Shown here piece after piece: positions 16,646-27,000 of a stretch of DNA of 64,000 nucleotides. Under the pieces are notes generated by a model. That model worked only from the letters and a program-made list of their open reading frames with translations. It made no database searches and was not told the DNA's origin. Source of the stretch: Pseudomonas massiliensis. Its GTDB lineage: Bacteria > Pseudomonadota > Gammaproteobacteria > Pseudomonadales > Pseudomonadaceae. The stretch lies in the NCBI RefSeq assembly GCF_000826105.1, contig NZ_CCYK01000007.1, positions 1,674,001 through 1,738,000 of the forward strand. The letters run 5' to 3'. The stretch's first letter is position 1. Each line of letters opens with the position of its first letter. Made by a program: the position numbers and the translations under genes.

Positions 16646-18076
16646 TCAGCGCAGGGCTATGGCGCCTGCCTGGTCCTTCTCTCCCAAACCACCGCCCAGC
16701 GCCTTGTAGATCGCCACTACGCCATGGTAGAGGTCGACCTCGCCCTGGGCCTGGGCGTCCTCAGCGGCCAGCCGTTCTCGCTCGGCGTCGAGCAGTACCA
16801 GGTAATCCACGCTGCCTTCCCGGTAACGGATCCGCGCCAGGTCAGCCGCGGTGCGGCTGGCTTCGCTCTGGCGGATCAGTGCCAGCAGCCGCTGCTGGCG
16901 CTTGCCATAGTCGCTGAAGGCATTTTCTGACTCTTCCAGGGCGAGCAGCACCTGCTGCTCATAGGTGGCCAAGGCACCCTCGGCATCGGCGTTGGCGCCA
17001 CGGATCCGCGCCCGCACGCTACCCAGGTCGAAAGCGGCCCAGCTGATAGTCGGCCCCAGGCTCCAGGCCTGTGCCGCGCCCGACCCCAGTTGCGAACCAC
17101 GCGCGGCCGTAAAGCCAAGGAAGCCACTGAGGCTGACTCGTGGGAACAGGTCCGCCGTGGCCACGCCCACGTTGGCGGTGGAGGCTGCCAGCTGGCGCTC
17201 CGCGGCGCGGATATCCGGCCTGCGGCGCAGCAGCTCGGCGGGGTCGCCGATGGGCAGGGCCTTGGCGATTGCTGGCAGTGGTTCTGGCGACAGGTCCACG
17301 CTCAGCGCCTCCGGACGTTGGCCGAGGAGGGTGGCGATCCTGTGCCGCGCCCTGACCTGGTCGGCCTGCAGCAAGGGGATGCTGGCTTCCACCCCAGCGA
17401 GGCGGGCATCGGCACGCACCACATCGAAGGCATCACCAACCCCCAGGTCACGCAGCTGTACGGTAATTCCCCGGCTGGCGCGCTGGTTTTCCAGATTGTC
17501 CCCGGCGATTCGTTCACGCAGCTGAGCGCCCCGCAACTGCCCGTAGGCGTCGACCAACTCAGCGATCATGGTCACTTGAAGAGCCTGTAGCTGCGCCTGG
17601 GCCGCTTCCTGCTGCGCATCGCTTGCCTCCAGCTGGCGCTGGATACGGCCAAACAGGTCCACTTCCCAGGCCATGTCCAGGCCCAGGTCATAGCGCTCGA
17701 TGTTCACCCGATGCTCGGTCTGTCCAGGGACCTGGGCGCGACCGACTTCGCTGCTGGCCCGGCTGGTGACGACGGGAAGGTCATCGTTGGCCACGTCATC
17801 GCGAATGGCGCGGGCCGCCTTGACCCGGGCGAAGGCGACTCGCAAGTCGCGGTTGCCGTCCAGCGCCTGCTTCACCAGTTGGTTCAGCGCCGGATCGTCG
17901 AATTGCTGCCACCAGAGCGCCTCGAACCGGGAACGGTCATAGCGCGCGGCTCCAGCGTCCTGGGCTTCGGTCAGCGCGGCGGGCGCCGACGAGGGCGGCC
18001 GGTACTCCGGGCCGACCACGCAGCCTGCCAGGGCCAGAGTCAGCAGGGCGGGAGCGAAGCGAAGCAGGGCGGTCAT
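16646..18076 (-). CDS. oprN: Outer membrane efflux lipoprotein, OprN-like
   Basis: A 476-aa NodT/OprM-family channel. It has a lipoprotein signal with lipobox L-A-G-C near residue 18, followed by V-V-G-P-E-Y-R-P-P, the typical start of mature OprN/OprM. Two repeated coiled-coil/beta halves form the trimeric TolC-like duct. It is the last gene of an operon with a periplasmic adaptor and an RND pump; its start overlaps the end of the pump gene by 4 nt. The symbol is by homology to P. aeruginosa MexEF-OprN. Confidence 0.88.
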   Translation of the reverse strand: MTALLRFAPALLTLALAGCVVGPEYRPPSSAPAALTEAQDAGAARYDRSRFEALWWQQFDDPALNQLVKQALDGNRDLRVAFARVKAARAIRDDVANDDLPVVTSRASSEVGRAQVPGQTEHRVNIERYDLGLDMAWEVDLFGRIQRQLEASDAQQEAAQAQLQALQVTMIAELVDAYGQLRGAQLRERIAGDNLENQRASRGITVQLRDLGVGDAFDVVRADARLAGVEASIPLLQADQVRARHRIATLLGQRPEALSVDLSPEPLPAIAKALPIGDPAELLRRRPDIRAAERQLAASTANVGVATADLFPRVSLSGFLGFTAARGSQLGSGAAQAWSLGPTISWAAFDLGSVRARIRGANADAEGALATYEQQVLLALEESENAFSDYGKRQQRLLALIRQSEASRTAADLARIRYREGSVDYLVLLDAERERLAAEDAQAQGEVDLYHGVVAIYKALGGGLGEKDQAGAIALR

Positions 18077-21000
18077 GGATGTGCCTCCAGCTGAGCGGAA
18101 GAATGGGCCGCCGCGCGAGCAGCCTGACGGCGCTCCACGAAGCTGCGGATCAAATAGAAGAACACGGGCGTGAGCAGCAGCCCGAAGAAGGTCACGCCCA
18201 GCATGCCGGAGAACACCGCTACCCCCATGGCATGGCGCATTTCAGCGCCGGCGCCGGTAGAGGTCACCAGCGGCACCACTCCCATGATGAAGGCGAAGGA
18301 CGTCATCAGGATCGGGCGCAGACGCAGACGGCAAGCCTCGAGTACCGCCGCCAAGGGGTCAAGGCCTTCGAGTTGCTTGTCCTTGGCGAACTCCACGATC
18401 AGGATGGCGTTCTTGCACGCCAGGCCGACCAGTACGATCAGGCCGATCTGAGTGAAGATGTTGTTGTCGCTACCCGCGATGATCACACCGGCGATGGCCG
18501 AGAGCAGGGTCATGGGCACGATCAGGATCACCGCCAGAGGCAGGCTCCAGCTTTCGTATTGAGCGGCCAGTACCAGGAACGCCAGCAGCACGCACAAGGG
18601 GAACACGAACAGCGCCGTGTTGCCAGCCAGGATCTGCTGATAGGTCAGCTCGGTCCACTCGTAGCTCATGCCATTGGGAAGTTCGTCGCGAAGCAGCTTT
18701 TCCATGGCTGCCTGGGCCTGGCCAGAGCTGTACCCGGGCGCGGCCGCGCCATTGATCTCGGCGGTCACGAAACCGTTGTAGTGCATCACTCGGTCCGGGC
18801 CAGCGCTGTCCTGTACCTTGAGCAAGGTGGCCAGGGGAATCATGTCGCCCCGGTCGTTGCGCACCTTCAGTTGGCCGATCTGTTCGGCGTTGAGGCGGAA
18901 GCGCTGGTCAGCCTGCACGTTCACCTGGTACGTCCGGCCGAAGCGGTTGAAGTCGTTGGCGTACAGCGAGCCCAGGTACACCTGGAGGGTGTCGAAGATG
19001 TCACTGATGGCCACGCCGTGGGTCTTGGCCTTGTCTCGGTCGATATTGGCGTCGACCTGAGGCACGTTCACGGTATAGCTGGTGAACAGGGACGCCAGTT
19101 CGGGCACCTGATGACTCTTGGCAATGACGTTCTGCGTTTCTTTGTAGAGTTCGTCGTAACCCAGGTTGCCTCGGTCCTCGATCTGCACTCGGAAACCGCC
19201 GATGGTCCCTAGGCCCTGCACGGGCGGTGGCGGGAAGATCGCCATGTAGGCTTCCTGGATGCCCGCATACTTGCCGTTCAAGGCCGCCGCGATGGCGCTG
19301 GCCGATTCGCTTGGGTCCTTGCGTTCATCGAAGTCTTTGAGTGCCACAAAGACAATGCCGCTGTTGGGGCTGTTGGTGAATCCGTTGATCGACAGGCCCG
19401 GGAAGGCGATGGCATTGGCCACGCCTGGCTGTTCCATGGCCATCGCGGACATGCGCTTGATCACCTCTTCGGTACGGTCCAGGCTGGCCGCGTCGGGTAG
19501 TTGGGCGAAGGCCACCAGATACTGCTTGTCCTGCTGGGGCACGAAGCCGGTAGGCGTGTTGGCGAAGCCGAACCAGGTGAGCACCATGAAGCCTGCATAG
19601 AGGAAGAGGGCAATCCCGCTGCCGCGGATGACTCGACGCACGGTGCTGACATAACCATGGCTGGCGCGCTCGAACAAGCGATTGAAGGGGCGGAACAGCC
19701 AGCCCCCGAACAGCCGGTCGAGCAGGCGCGAGAACGCGTCCTTGGGCGCGTGATGGCCCTTGAGCAATACCGCCGCGAGCGCTGGCGACAGGGTCAGGGA
19801 ATTGAAGGCCGAGATCACGGTGGAGATAGCGATGGTCAAGGCAAACTGTTTGTAGAACTGCCCGGTGAGGCCGGAGATGAAGGCCGCGGGCACGAACACG
19901 GCGCACAGCACCAGGGCAGTGGCGATGATCGGCCCGGTCACCTCGGTCATGGCTCGCTCAGTGGCGGCCATGGGCTCCAGGCCCAGCTCGATATTGCGCT
20001 CTACGTTCTCCACCACCACGATGGCATCGTCTACCACGATGCCAATGGCCAGCACCAGGCCAAACAGCGACAGCGCGTTGAGCGAGAAACCGAACATATG
20101 CATCACGGCGAAGGTGCCGATCAAGGATACCGGTACCGCGGCCAGCGGAATGATGGAGGCGCGCCAGGTTTGCAGGAACAGCACCACCACCAGCACGACG
20201 AGCACAAGGGCCTCGAACAGGGTATGCACCACGGCCTCGATGGAACCGCGCACGAAAATGGTCGGGTCGTAGACGATGCTGTAGTCCATGCCCTCGGGGA
20301 ACGCCTGCTTGAGTTCTTCCATGCGGCCGCGCACTTCGTTGGAAATGTCGATGGCATTGGAACCCGGCCGCTGGAAGATCGGAATGGCGACCGCAGGCTG
20401 GTTGTTCAACAGCGAACGCAGGGCATACTGGCTGGAACCCAGCTCTACCCGAGCGATGTCGCGCAGGCGGGTGATCTGGCCATCGGCGCCGGCGCGGATG
20501 ATGATGTTCTGGAACTCTTCTTCGCTCACCAGGCGGCCCTGGGTGTTGATCGACAGCTGGAAGCTGCTGTCGCCGGGGGCGGGCGGGGCGCCCAGCTGGC
20601 CGGCGGCGACCTGGCGGTTCTGCTCGCGAATGGCGTTGACCACATCGGTGGCGGTCAGGTTGCGCGAGGCGGTCTTGTTGGGGTCTAGCCAGACGCGCAG
20701 GGAATAGTCCCCCATCCCGAACAACTGCACGTCGCCCACGCCGTTCAACCGCGCCAGCTCATCCTTGATGTTGAGCACGGCGTAATTGGACAGGTACAGC
20801 ATGTCATAGCGCTGGTCCGGGGAGGTCAGGTGCACCACCATGGTCAGGTCGGGGGAGGCCTTGTCCACCGTGATGCCGATGCGGGTCACCTCCTCGGGCA
20901 GCTTCGGCTCGGTGCGGGTCACCCGGTTCTGCACCTGCACTTGGGCAGTATCCAGGTTGGTGCCCAGCGCGAACGTGATGGTCAAGGTCAGCTTGCCATC

Positions 21001-21258
21001 GGCCGTGGCCTGGGAGGACATGTACAACATGTTTTCCACGCCGGTGATGGCCTGTTCCAGGGGCGCGGCCACCGTTTCGCCGATCACCTTGGGGTTGGCG
21101 CCAGGGAAGTTGGCGCGCACTACCACCGTGGGCGGCACCACCTCGGGGTATTCGCTGATGGGCAGCTGGAAGAGGGAAATGGCGCCGCCGATGAGGATCA
21201 TCAGGGACAATACAGCCGCGAAAATCGGCCGTTTGATGAAAAAACCGGAAAATGTCAT
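18073..21258 (-). CDS. mexF: RND efflux pump inner-membrane transporter, MexF-like
   Basis: A 1061-aa HAE1-type proton/drug antiporter, the length of MexF. The sequence begins F-F-I-K-R-P-I-F-A-A-V and carries G-I-V-V-D-D-A-I-V-V-V-E-N-V-E-R (TM4 aspartate pair of the proton relay) and G-L-A-C-K-N-A-I-L-I-V-E-F-A (TM10 lysine). Two periplasmic porter/docking regions lie between TM1-2 and TM7-8. MexF-type pumps export chloramphenicol, fluoroquinolones, trimethoprim and some signalling precursors. Which of these apply here is inference from the family. Confidence 0.92.
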   Translation of the reverse strand: MTFSGFFIKRPIFAAVLSLMILIGGAISLFQLPISEYPEVVPPTVVVRANFPGANPKVIGETVAAPLEQAITGVENMLYMSSQATADGKLTLTITFALGTNLDTAQVQVQNRVTRTEPKLPEEVTRIGITVDKASPDLTMVVHLTSPDQRYDMLYLSNYAVLNIKDELARLNGVGDVQLFGMGDYSLRVWLDPNKTASRNLTATDVVNAIREQNRQVAAGQLGAPPAPGDSSFQLSINTQGRLVSEEEFQNIIIRAGADGQITRLRDIARVELGSSQYALRSLLNNQPAVAIPIFQRPGSNAIDISNEVRGRMEELKQAFPEGMDYSIVYDPTIFVRGSIEAVVHTLFEALVLVVLVVVLFLQTWRASIIPLAAVPVSLIGTFAVMHMFGFSLNALSLFGLVLAIGIVVDDAIVVVENVERNIELGLEPMAATERAMTEVTGPIIATALVLCAVFVPAAFISGLTGQFYKQFALTIAISTVISAFNSLTLSPALAAVLLKGHHAPKDAFSRLLDRLFGGWLFRPFNRLFERASHGYVSTVRRVIRGSGIALFLYAGFMVLTWFGFANTPTGFVPQQDKQYLVAFAQLPDAASLDRTEEVIKRMSAMAMEQPGVANAIAFPGLSINGFTNSPNSGIVFVALKDFDERKDPSESASAIAAALNGKYAGIQEAYMAIFPPPPVQGLGTIGGFRVQIEDRGNLGYDELYKETQNVIAKSHQVPELASLFTSYTVNVPQVDANIDRDKAKTHGVAISDIFDTLQVYLGSLYANDFNRFGRTYQVNVQADQRFRLNAEQIGQLKVRNDRGDMIPLATLLKVQDSAGPDRVMHYNGFVTAEINGAAAPGYSSGQAQAAMEKLLRDELPNGMSYEWTELTYQQILAGNTALFVFPLCVLLAFLVLAAQYESWSLPLAVILIVPMTLLSAIAGVIIAGSDNNIFTQIGLIVLVGLACKNAILIVEFAKDKQLEGLDPLAAVLEACRLRLRPILMTSFAFIMGVVPLVTSTGAGAEMRHAMGVAVFSGMLGVTFFGLLLTPVFFYLIRSFVERRQAARAAAHSSAQLEAHP

Positions 21259-21270
21259 GGCTCAGGTCCT

Positions 21271-22521
21271 TCAGCCGCGTGGCGATGAATTGCCGGCCAG
21301 CTTGGGCTGGCCTGGCGCGCTTTGAGCACGGCCCGCCTGCTGGCTGGTCGCTTCGAGGGCGTGGCGCTGGCTGGCCAATGCCGCGAGGGTCTGTTCGCTG
21401 GCCATGGGCACGGCCTGCGGGTCGACGGTGCTGCCGGGGCGTACCCGTTGCAGGCCGTTGACCACGATCCGGTCGCCCTTGGCCAGCCCGCTGCGCACGA
21501 TGCGCAGTCCTTCGAGCTTGGGTCCCAGTTCCACCGTGCGGTACGTGGCCTTGTTGTCCTTGTCCATCACCAGCACGAACTTCTTGCCCAGGTCGGTGCC
21601 CACGGCCTCGTCCTTGATCAGCACAGCGTCGTAGACGCCACTGCCCACCAGTTTCAATCGTGCGTACAGCCCAGGGGTGTATTCGCCGTTGCGGTTGTCG
21701 AACACCGCCCGCCCGCGAATGGTGCCGGTCTGCGGGTTGACCTGGTTGTCGAGGAAGTTGAGCTGGCCCAGGTGGGTGTTGCCGTCTTCGTTGGACAGGC
21801 CCATATACACAGGGGCGGCCGTGCCGACGCTACCGCTGCGGGTCAGCTGGCTGTATTTGAGAAAGGCACGCTCGTCCGCGTCAAAATAGGCATATACCTT
21901 GTCCGTAGAGACCACCCGGGTCAGCAGGCTGCTGTCGGCGCTGACCAGGTTGCCCGCGGTGATCTCAGCGCGACCCACGCGGCCACTGATCGGCGAGGTG
22001 ACCCGGGTGAAGCTCAGGTTAAGGCGCGCCAGGTCCAGCTGTGCCTGGATGGCGGCAACGCCGGCCCGTGCCGCCAGCGCGGCGCTGTTGCGCGAGTCGG
22101 CCAGCTCGGCGGAGATGGCGTTGGCGCTGCGCAACCGTTCGCCACGGCTGGCTTCGTTCTCACTGTTGGCGGCATTGGCGCGCGCTTGCTGCAGCTGTGC
22201 CTCCAGCCGATTGACTTCCGCCTGGAAGGGGCGCGGGTCGATCTGGAACAGCAGGTCACCCTTCTTCACCAGGGCGCCTTCGGTGAACGCCACCTGATCG
22301 ATCTGTCCGGATACACGGGGCCGTACCAGCACCGTTTCCGGCGCCTCCAGGCGGCCAGTGAACTCGTCCCACTCATTCACCGGCTGCTCCAATACCTGGG
22401 CCACGCTGACCTTCGGCGCCTGGGGCGCCAGGGCTGTGTCCGGGGCGCGGCCACAGGCCGCCAGCACCGAAAGCGCCATCAGCGCCAATGGAAAACGCAA
22501 AGGTTTGAATGACTGCTCCAT
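21271..22521 (-). CDS. mexE: RND efflux periplasmic adaptor, MexE-like
   Basis: A 416-aa membrane fusion protein with a lipobox (L-A-A-C at residues about 19-22). Lipoyl half-motifs flank an alpha hairpin (L-V-R-P-R-V-S-G-Q-I-D then L-L-F-Q-I-D-P-R-P-F and, later, I-S-G-R-V-G-R-A-E), followed by beta-barrel and membrane-proximal domains. It bridges the MexF-like pump to the OprN-like channel. It is the first gene of the three-gene operon, 12 nt upstream of the pump gene. No mexT or mexS homologue lies in the window. Confidence 0.92.
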   Translation of the reverse strand: MEQSFKPLRFPLALMALSVLAACGRAPDTALAPQAPKVSVAQVLEQPVNEWDEFTGRLEAPETVLVRPRVSGQIDQVAFTEGALVKKGDLLFQIDPRPFQAEVNRLEAQLQQARANAANSENEASRGERLRSANAISAELADSRNSAALAARAGVAAIQAQLDLARLNLSFTRVTSPISGRVGRAEITAGNLVSADSSLLTRVVSTDKVYAYFDADERAFLKYSQLTRSGSVGTAAPVYMGLSNEDGNTHLGQLNFLDNQVNPQTGTIRGRAVFDNRNGEYTPGLYARLKLVGSGVYDAVLIKDEAVGTDLGKKFVLVMDKDNKATYRTVELGPKLEGLRIVRSGLAKGDRIVVNGLQRVRPGSTVDPQAVPMASEQTLAALASQRHALEATSQQAGRAQSAPGQPKLAGNSSPRG

Positions 22522-22610
22522 AGAACGCCCCGCCCATCTTGATTATGAGGAATGAACGGATTCTGGCCAGACGCGCGACCATCGACGAATCGAATGGTTC
22601 GAAGATGACT

Positions 22611-22640
22611 ATCACTCACAGTGATTCCGGGAATCGATTC
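22611..22640. promoter_or_regulatory. Candidate operator sites upstream of the efflux operon
   Basis: A 15-bp inverted repeat, ATCACT-CAC-AGTGAT (22611-22625), has the ATC-N9-GAT and T-N11-A form of LysR-type sites. A perfect 10-bp palindrome, GAATCGATTC (22631-22640), follows. They lie about 90-120 bp upstream of the mexE-like start. A MexT-type LysR regulator would be the expected binder, but this is inference. Confidence 0.4.
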
Positions 22641-22733
22641 TTTGGATCGCCGTAGGCGCCTGTCTTTCTCTCATCGAATGCATCTGGCGGCGCCTTGATT
22701 GACCTTGGCCCCGGCACTGCGTAGGCTTGCCAC

Positions 22734-22912
22734 TTCGAGGTGCTCCCAGGCTGACTGCCTGCGGGAGTTAAAATGGGAACGCGGTGACAGGCCGCGGCTG
22801 CCCCCGCAACTGTGAACGGTAATGCTTGCCATGGCCACTGCGCGCAAGTGCGGGAAGGCGGCAGGCCATCAGCCGCGAATGCTGATGCCGTAAGCCAGGA
22901 AACCTGCCTCGT
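22734..22912 (+). ncRNA. Cobalamin riboswitch
   Basis: The conserved parts of the B12 element are all present: GGGAACGCGGTGA, then GCGGCTGCCCCCGCAACTG (B12 box region), CCACTG, GGGAAGGC, a GATGCCGTAAGCCAGGA segment and ACCTGCC. The outer GAGGT (22737-22741) pairs with ACCTGCCTC near 22902-22910. It lies about 100 nt upstream of the cobW-like start and should repress the downstream cobalamin genes when adenosylcobalamin is abundant. Confidence 0.95.
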
Positions 22913-23014
22913 TCAGTCAGTTCCATTCAACCGGGCGGGGTGATCCGGTGCGAAGCCGCAACGGGTATCGCCCGTGCTGTACCGCGCCTGCCCGCCATAG
23001 TGCCAGGGGCACCC

Positions 23015-24079
23015 ATGAAAACGCTCAGCAAGCTCCCCGTTACCATCGTCACCGGCTTTCTCGGTTCCGGCAAAACCACCTTGCTCCGGCATATCCTCGA
23101 CAATGCTGCGGGCCGTCGCATCGCCGTGATCGTTAATGAATTCGGCGAGCTGGGCATCGATGGCGAGTTGCTGCGTCAGTGCAGCATCGGTTGCAGCGCG
23201 GAAGAAGCCGTGGGCCGGGTGTTCGAGCTGGCCAATGGTTGCCTGTGCTGCACCGTGCAGGAAGAATTCTTCCCGGTGATGCGCGAGCTGGTGGAGCGTC
23301 GGGGCACCCTGGACCACATTCTGATCGAAACCAGCGGGCTGGCCTTGCCCAAGCCGCTGGTGCAGGCCTTCCAGTGGCCCGAGATACGTAATGCCTGCAC
23401 CGTGGACGCAGTAGTCACGGTGGTGGATGCCCCGGCAGTGGCCGCGGGCACCTTCGCCGCCTACCCGGAGGCAGTGGACGCTCAGCGACGCCAGGACCCG
23501 AACCTGGACCACGAGTCGCCGCTGCACGAACTGTTCGAAGATCAACTGGCCAGCGCGGACCTGGTGGTGCTGAACAAGACCGACCTGATCGATCACGCGG
23601 GCCTGGAGGGGGTGCGCGCCCAAGTCAGTGCCGAGTTGCCGCCGGCGGTGAAGATCGTCGAAGGCCGCGCCGGCCAGCTTCCCCTGGAGGTGCTGCTCGG
23701 GCTTGGCGCTGAGGCCGAGGCTCATATCGACGGCCGTCAGACCCACCATGACCAGCACCATGAGGGCGAGGAGGCAGACCACGACCACGATGCGTTCGAT
23801 TCCGTCTGGGTCGAGCTTCCCGAAGCGTCCGAGGCTTCGCTGATGGCGGCGCTGCAGGCCGTGGTGCAACGGCATGCCATCCTGCGGGTCAAGGGCTTCG
23901 CGGCCATCCCGGGCAAGCCGATGCGTCTGTTGCTGCAAGGCGTCGGTAGCCGCTTCGATCGCCACTTCGACCGCCCATGGCAGGGCAACGAAGCCCGGCT
24001 CACCCGGCTGGTGCTTATCGGACAGGATCTCGACGGCGCCACGGTGACCGCCGAACTGACCCGCGCCCTGCAAGGCTAG
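23015..24079 (+). CDS. cobW: CobW-type GTPase / metallochaperone
   Basis: A 354-aa COG0523 GTPase. Its Walker A is G-F-L-G-S-G-K-T-T (about residues 15-23), the metal-binding C-x-C-C is in N-G-C-L-C-C-T-V-Q, the N-K-T-D guanine motif is present, and a histidine-rich stretch (H-H-D-Q-H-H-E-G then D-H-D-H-D) lies before the C-terminal CobW domain. CobW is thought to deliver cobalt for aerobic cobalamin synthesis. The ATG at 23015 is chosen because the family core starts at once after it; an upstream frame from 22940 overlaps the riboswitch exit. It is the first gene after the riboswitch, 5 nt before cobN. Confidence 0.92.
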   Translation: MKTLSKLPVTIVTGFLGSGKTTLLRHILDNAAGRRIAVIVNEFGELGIDGELLRQCSIGCSAEEAVGRVFELANGCLCCTVQEEFFPVMRELVERRGTLDHILIETSGLALPKPLVQAFQWPEIRNACTVDAVVTVVDAPAVAAGTFAAYPEAVDAQRRQDPNLDHESPLHELFEDQLASADLVVLNKTDLIDHAGLEGVRAQVSAELPPAVKIVEGRAGQLPLEVLLGLGAEAEAHIDGRQTHHDQHHEGEEADHDHDAFDSVWVELPEASEASLMAALQAVVQRHAILRVKGFAAIPGKPMRLLLQGVGSRFDRHFDRPWQGNEARLTRLVLIGQDLDGATVTAELTRALQG

Positions 24080-24084
24080 GCCGA

Positions 24085-27000
24085 ATGCATCTGCTGCGTA
24101 CCCAACCGGGAGGCTTCGTTCCGGACGACAGCATAGCCGACCTCGGGCAAACCCCGGCTGAGCTGGTGATCCTCTGCAGTGGCGATTCGCATCTGGCCCT
24201 GTTGGCCGAAGCCGCCCAGGGCTTGCCCGGGGATTTTCCAAGCCTGCGCCTGGCCAATCCCATGCAGGTGCAGAATCATGCCTCGGTAGATCTCTATGTC
24301 GACCAGGTGCTTCGCCATGCCCGGTTGATCGTGCTATCGCTCCATGGGGGCGTAGGCTACTGGCGCTATGGTGTCGAGCAACTGAGCCGCCTGGTGGAGC
24401 AGGGTACGCGGGTAATAATGGTCCCCGGGGATGACCGGCCGGATCCAGAGCTCAGTGCGCTTGGCAGCGAGCCCGCAGAGGCCAGCGAGGCCGTCTGGCA
24501 GTATTTGCGCCAAGGCGGCATGGCCAACGCATCGGCGCTGTTCGGTTATATCGCCGCGACCTACTTCACTGGCCGCCTGGCCGAACCCTTGCCTTGGGAA
24601 CCACCGGCCGCCTTGCCGCGGGTAAGCCTCTATCGCCCGGGACACGGCGTAGTCAGCCTTGGCGCCTGGCAAGCGGTATGGACGGCGGGCGCCCCGGTGG
24701 TGCCTCTGGTGTTCTATCGCTCGCACCTGCAGGCGGCCAATACCGGCTTCGTCGATGTCTTTTGTGAGCAGCTGGCCAGTGCCGGCTTGAACCCCTTGCC
24801 GGTGGCGGTCGCCAGCCTCAAGGAGGCAGACTGCCTGGAGCAACTGCAGGCCTGGATGGACGAGGTCGCGGCCGCGCTGGTGCTCAACACCACCGGCTTC
24901 GCCCTGGCGTCCCCGCAGAACCCCCGGCAGCGTCCACTGCGCCGTGATATTCCGGTTATCCAGGCCATCTGTGCCCAGGATAACCAGCCCACGTGGGAGG
25001 GAAGCGCCCAGGGGCTAGGTCCTAGGGACCTGGCCATGCACGTGGCGCTACCAGAGTTGGACGGCCGAATCATCAGCCGCCCGATCAGCTTCAAGGACCT
25101 GGCCTGGCGTAGCGAGCGTAGCCAGAGCGATGTGGTGTGCTATCGCGCCCATCCTGAGCGCATGGCCTTCGTGGCGCGCCTGGCTGCCAACTGGATCGCC
25201 CTGGCGCGCACCCCGGCCGCCGACAAGCGCGTCGCGCTGGTGCTGGCCAATTATCCGACCCGGGACGGACGTATCGGCAATGGTGTGGGCCTGGATACGC
25301 CAGCCGCCGCGTTGAACATTCTCCAAGGCATGGCGGTGGCCGGTTACCCGGTGTCCGGGCTTCCGGCCACCGGTACCGCACTGATCCAGGCCTTGCTCGG
25401 CAATGTCAGCAATGACCTGGATCAGCTCGACGCCCGGCCTTGCGCCCAGAGCCTCGCCCTCGATGCCTATCGGCTGGCCTTCGATGCCCTGCCCGAGGCG
25501 TGCCGGGACGCCGTGACCCAGCGCTGGGGAGCGCCCGAACAAGACCCCATGTACCGAAGCGGACGCATGATGGTCGCCGGGCTGCGCTTCGGCGCTACCT
25601 TCGTCGGCATTCAACCGGCCCGGGGTTATCACCTGGACCCCAGTGCGGTCTACCACGACCCGGACCTGGTGCCCCCTCACGGTTACCTGGCCTTCTACTT
25701 CTGGCTGCGACAGGCCTACCGCGCCCATGCGGTCATTCATGTCGGCAAGCACGGGAACCTGGAGTGGCTGCCCGGCAAGGGTGTCGGGTTGTCTGCCAGT
25801 TGCTGGCCCGACGCGCTGCTCGGGCCCATGCCTCATATCTACCCTTTCATCGTGAACGATCCCGGCGAAGGGGCCCAGGCCAAGCGGCGTACCCAGGCTG
25901 TGATCATCGACCATCTGATGCCGCCGCTGACTCGCGCGGAAACCTACGGCCCACTGCGTGACCTCGAGCGGCTCGCCGACGAATACTACGAAGCACAACT
26001 GCTGGATCGGCGCCGGGCCCTGGCGTTGCAGGACGAGATACTGGCCCTGGTGCGCGCCACTGCCCTGGACCGAGAACTCGATCTGGAGGAAACGGCGCTC
26101 AAGGATGCCGACACCTGGCTGCCGCGGCTGGATACCTACCTCTGCGACCTGAAGGAGTCCCAGATCCGCGACGGCCTGCATGTGTTCGGTGAGTCGCCGG
26201 CCGGCCAGCTGCGCCTGGATACCTTGGCGGCATTGCTGCGCGCGCCCCGTGGCAGTGGGGAAGGCGCCGATGCCAGCCTGCCGCGGGCCTTGGCCGCCGC
26301 GCTGCAGCTGGGTTTCGACCCTCTCGATTGCAACTTCGGCGCGCCCTGGACCGGGCCGCGTCCCGCAGTCCTTAAGGCAGTGGACGATAGCCCCTGGCGG
26401 ACCCAGGGCGACACCCGCGAGCGGCTGGAACGGCTCGGCGCCTCCATCATCGGGCAGGCGCTGGACGGCCATTGGGTTTGCCCACCGGAGCCCTGCTGGC
26501 GACCGGTTGCGGACCTTGTGCATGCCTTGCTCCATCAGGTGGCGCCAGCACTGGACGCCTGTGGGCCTGCTGAAATGGACCATCTGCTGGCTGCCCTGGG
26601 CGGCCGTTTCGTGCCGCCAGGCCCCAGCGGCGCTCCGAGCCGTGGCCGCCTGGACGTGCTGCCTACAGGCCGTAACTTCTATAGTGTGGATGTACGCAAC
26701 CTGCCCACGCCCACGGCGTGGCGGCTGGGCTTCGCGTCCGCCAACCTGGTGCTGGAGCGGCACCTGCAGGACCACGGCGACCATCTGCGCCACCTGGGGC
26801 TTTCAGTCTGGGGCACGGCCACCATGCGCACCGGTGGCGACGATATCGCCCAGGCCATGGCGTTGCTCGGGGTACGCCCCGTCTGGGCAACTGGCAGCCA
26901 GCGGGTGGACGATTTCGAAATCCTTCCGCTGAGCCTGCTGGATCGGCCGCGGGTCGATGTGACCCTGCGTGTCTCGGGCTTTTTCCGTGACGCCTTCGGC

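Noticed and set aside
19501..20688. 395-aa plus-strand frame within the mexF-like gene
   Set aside because: It is a His/Gly/Glu-rich composition typical of shadow frames; the minus-strand RND pump explains the region fully.
25048..26793. 581-aa antisense frame within cobN
   Set aside because: It is a shadow of the cobN reading frame.
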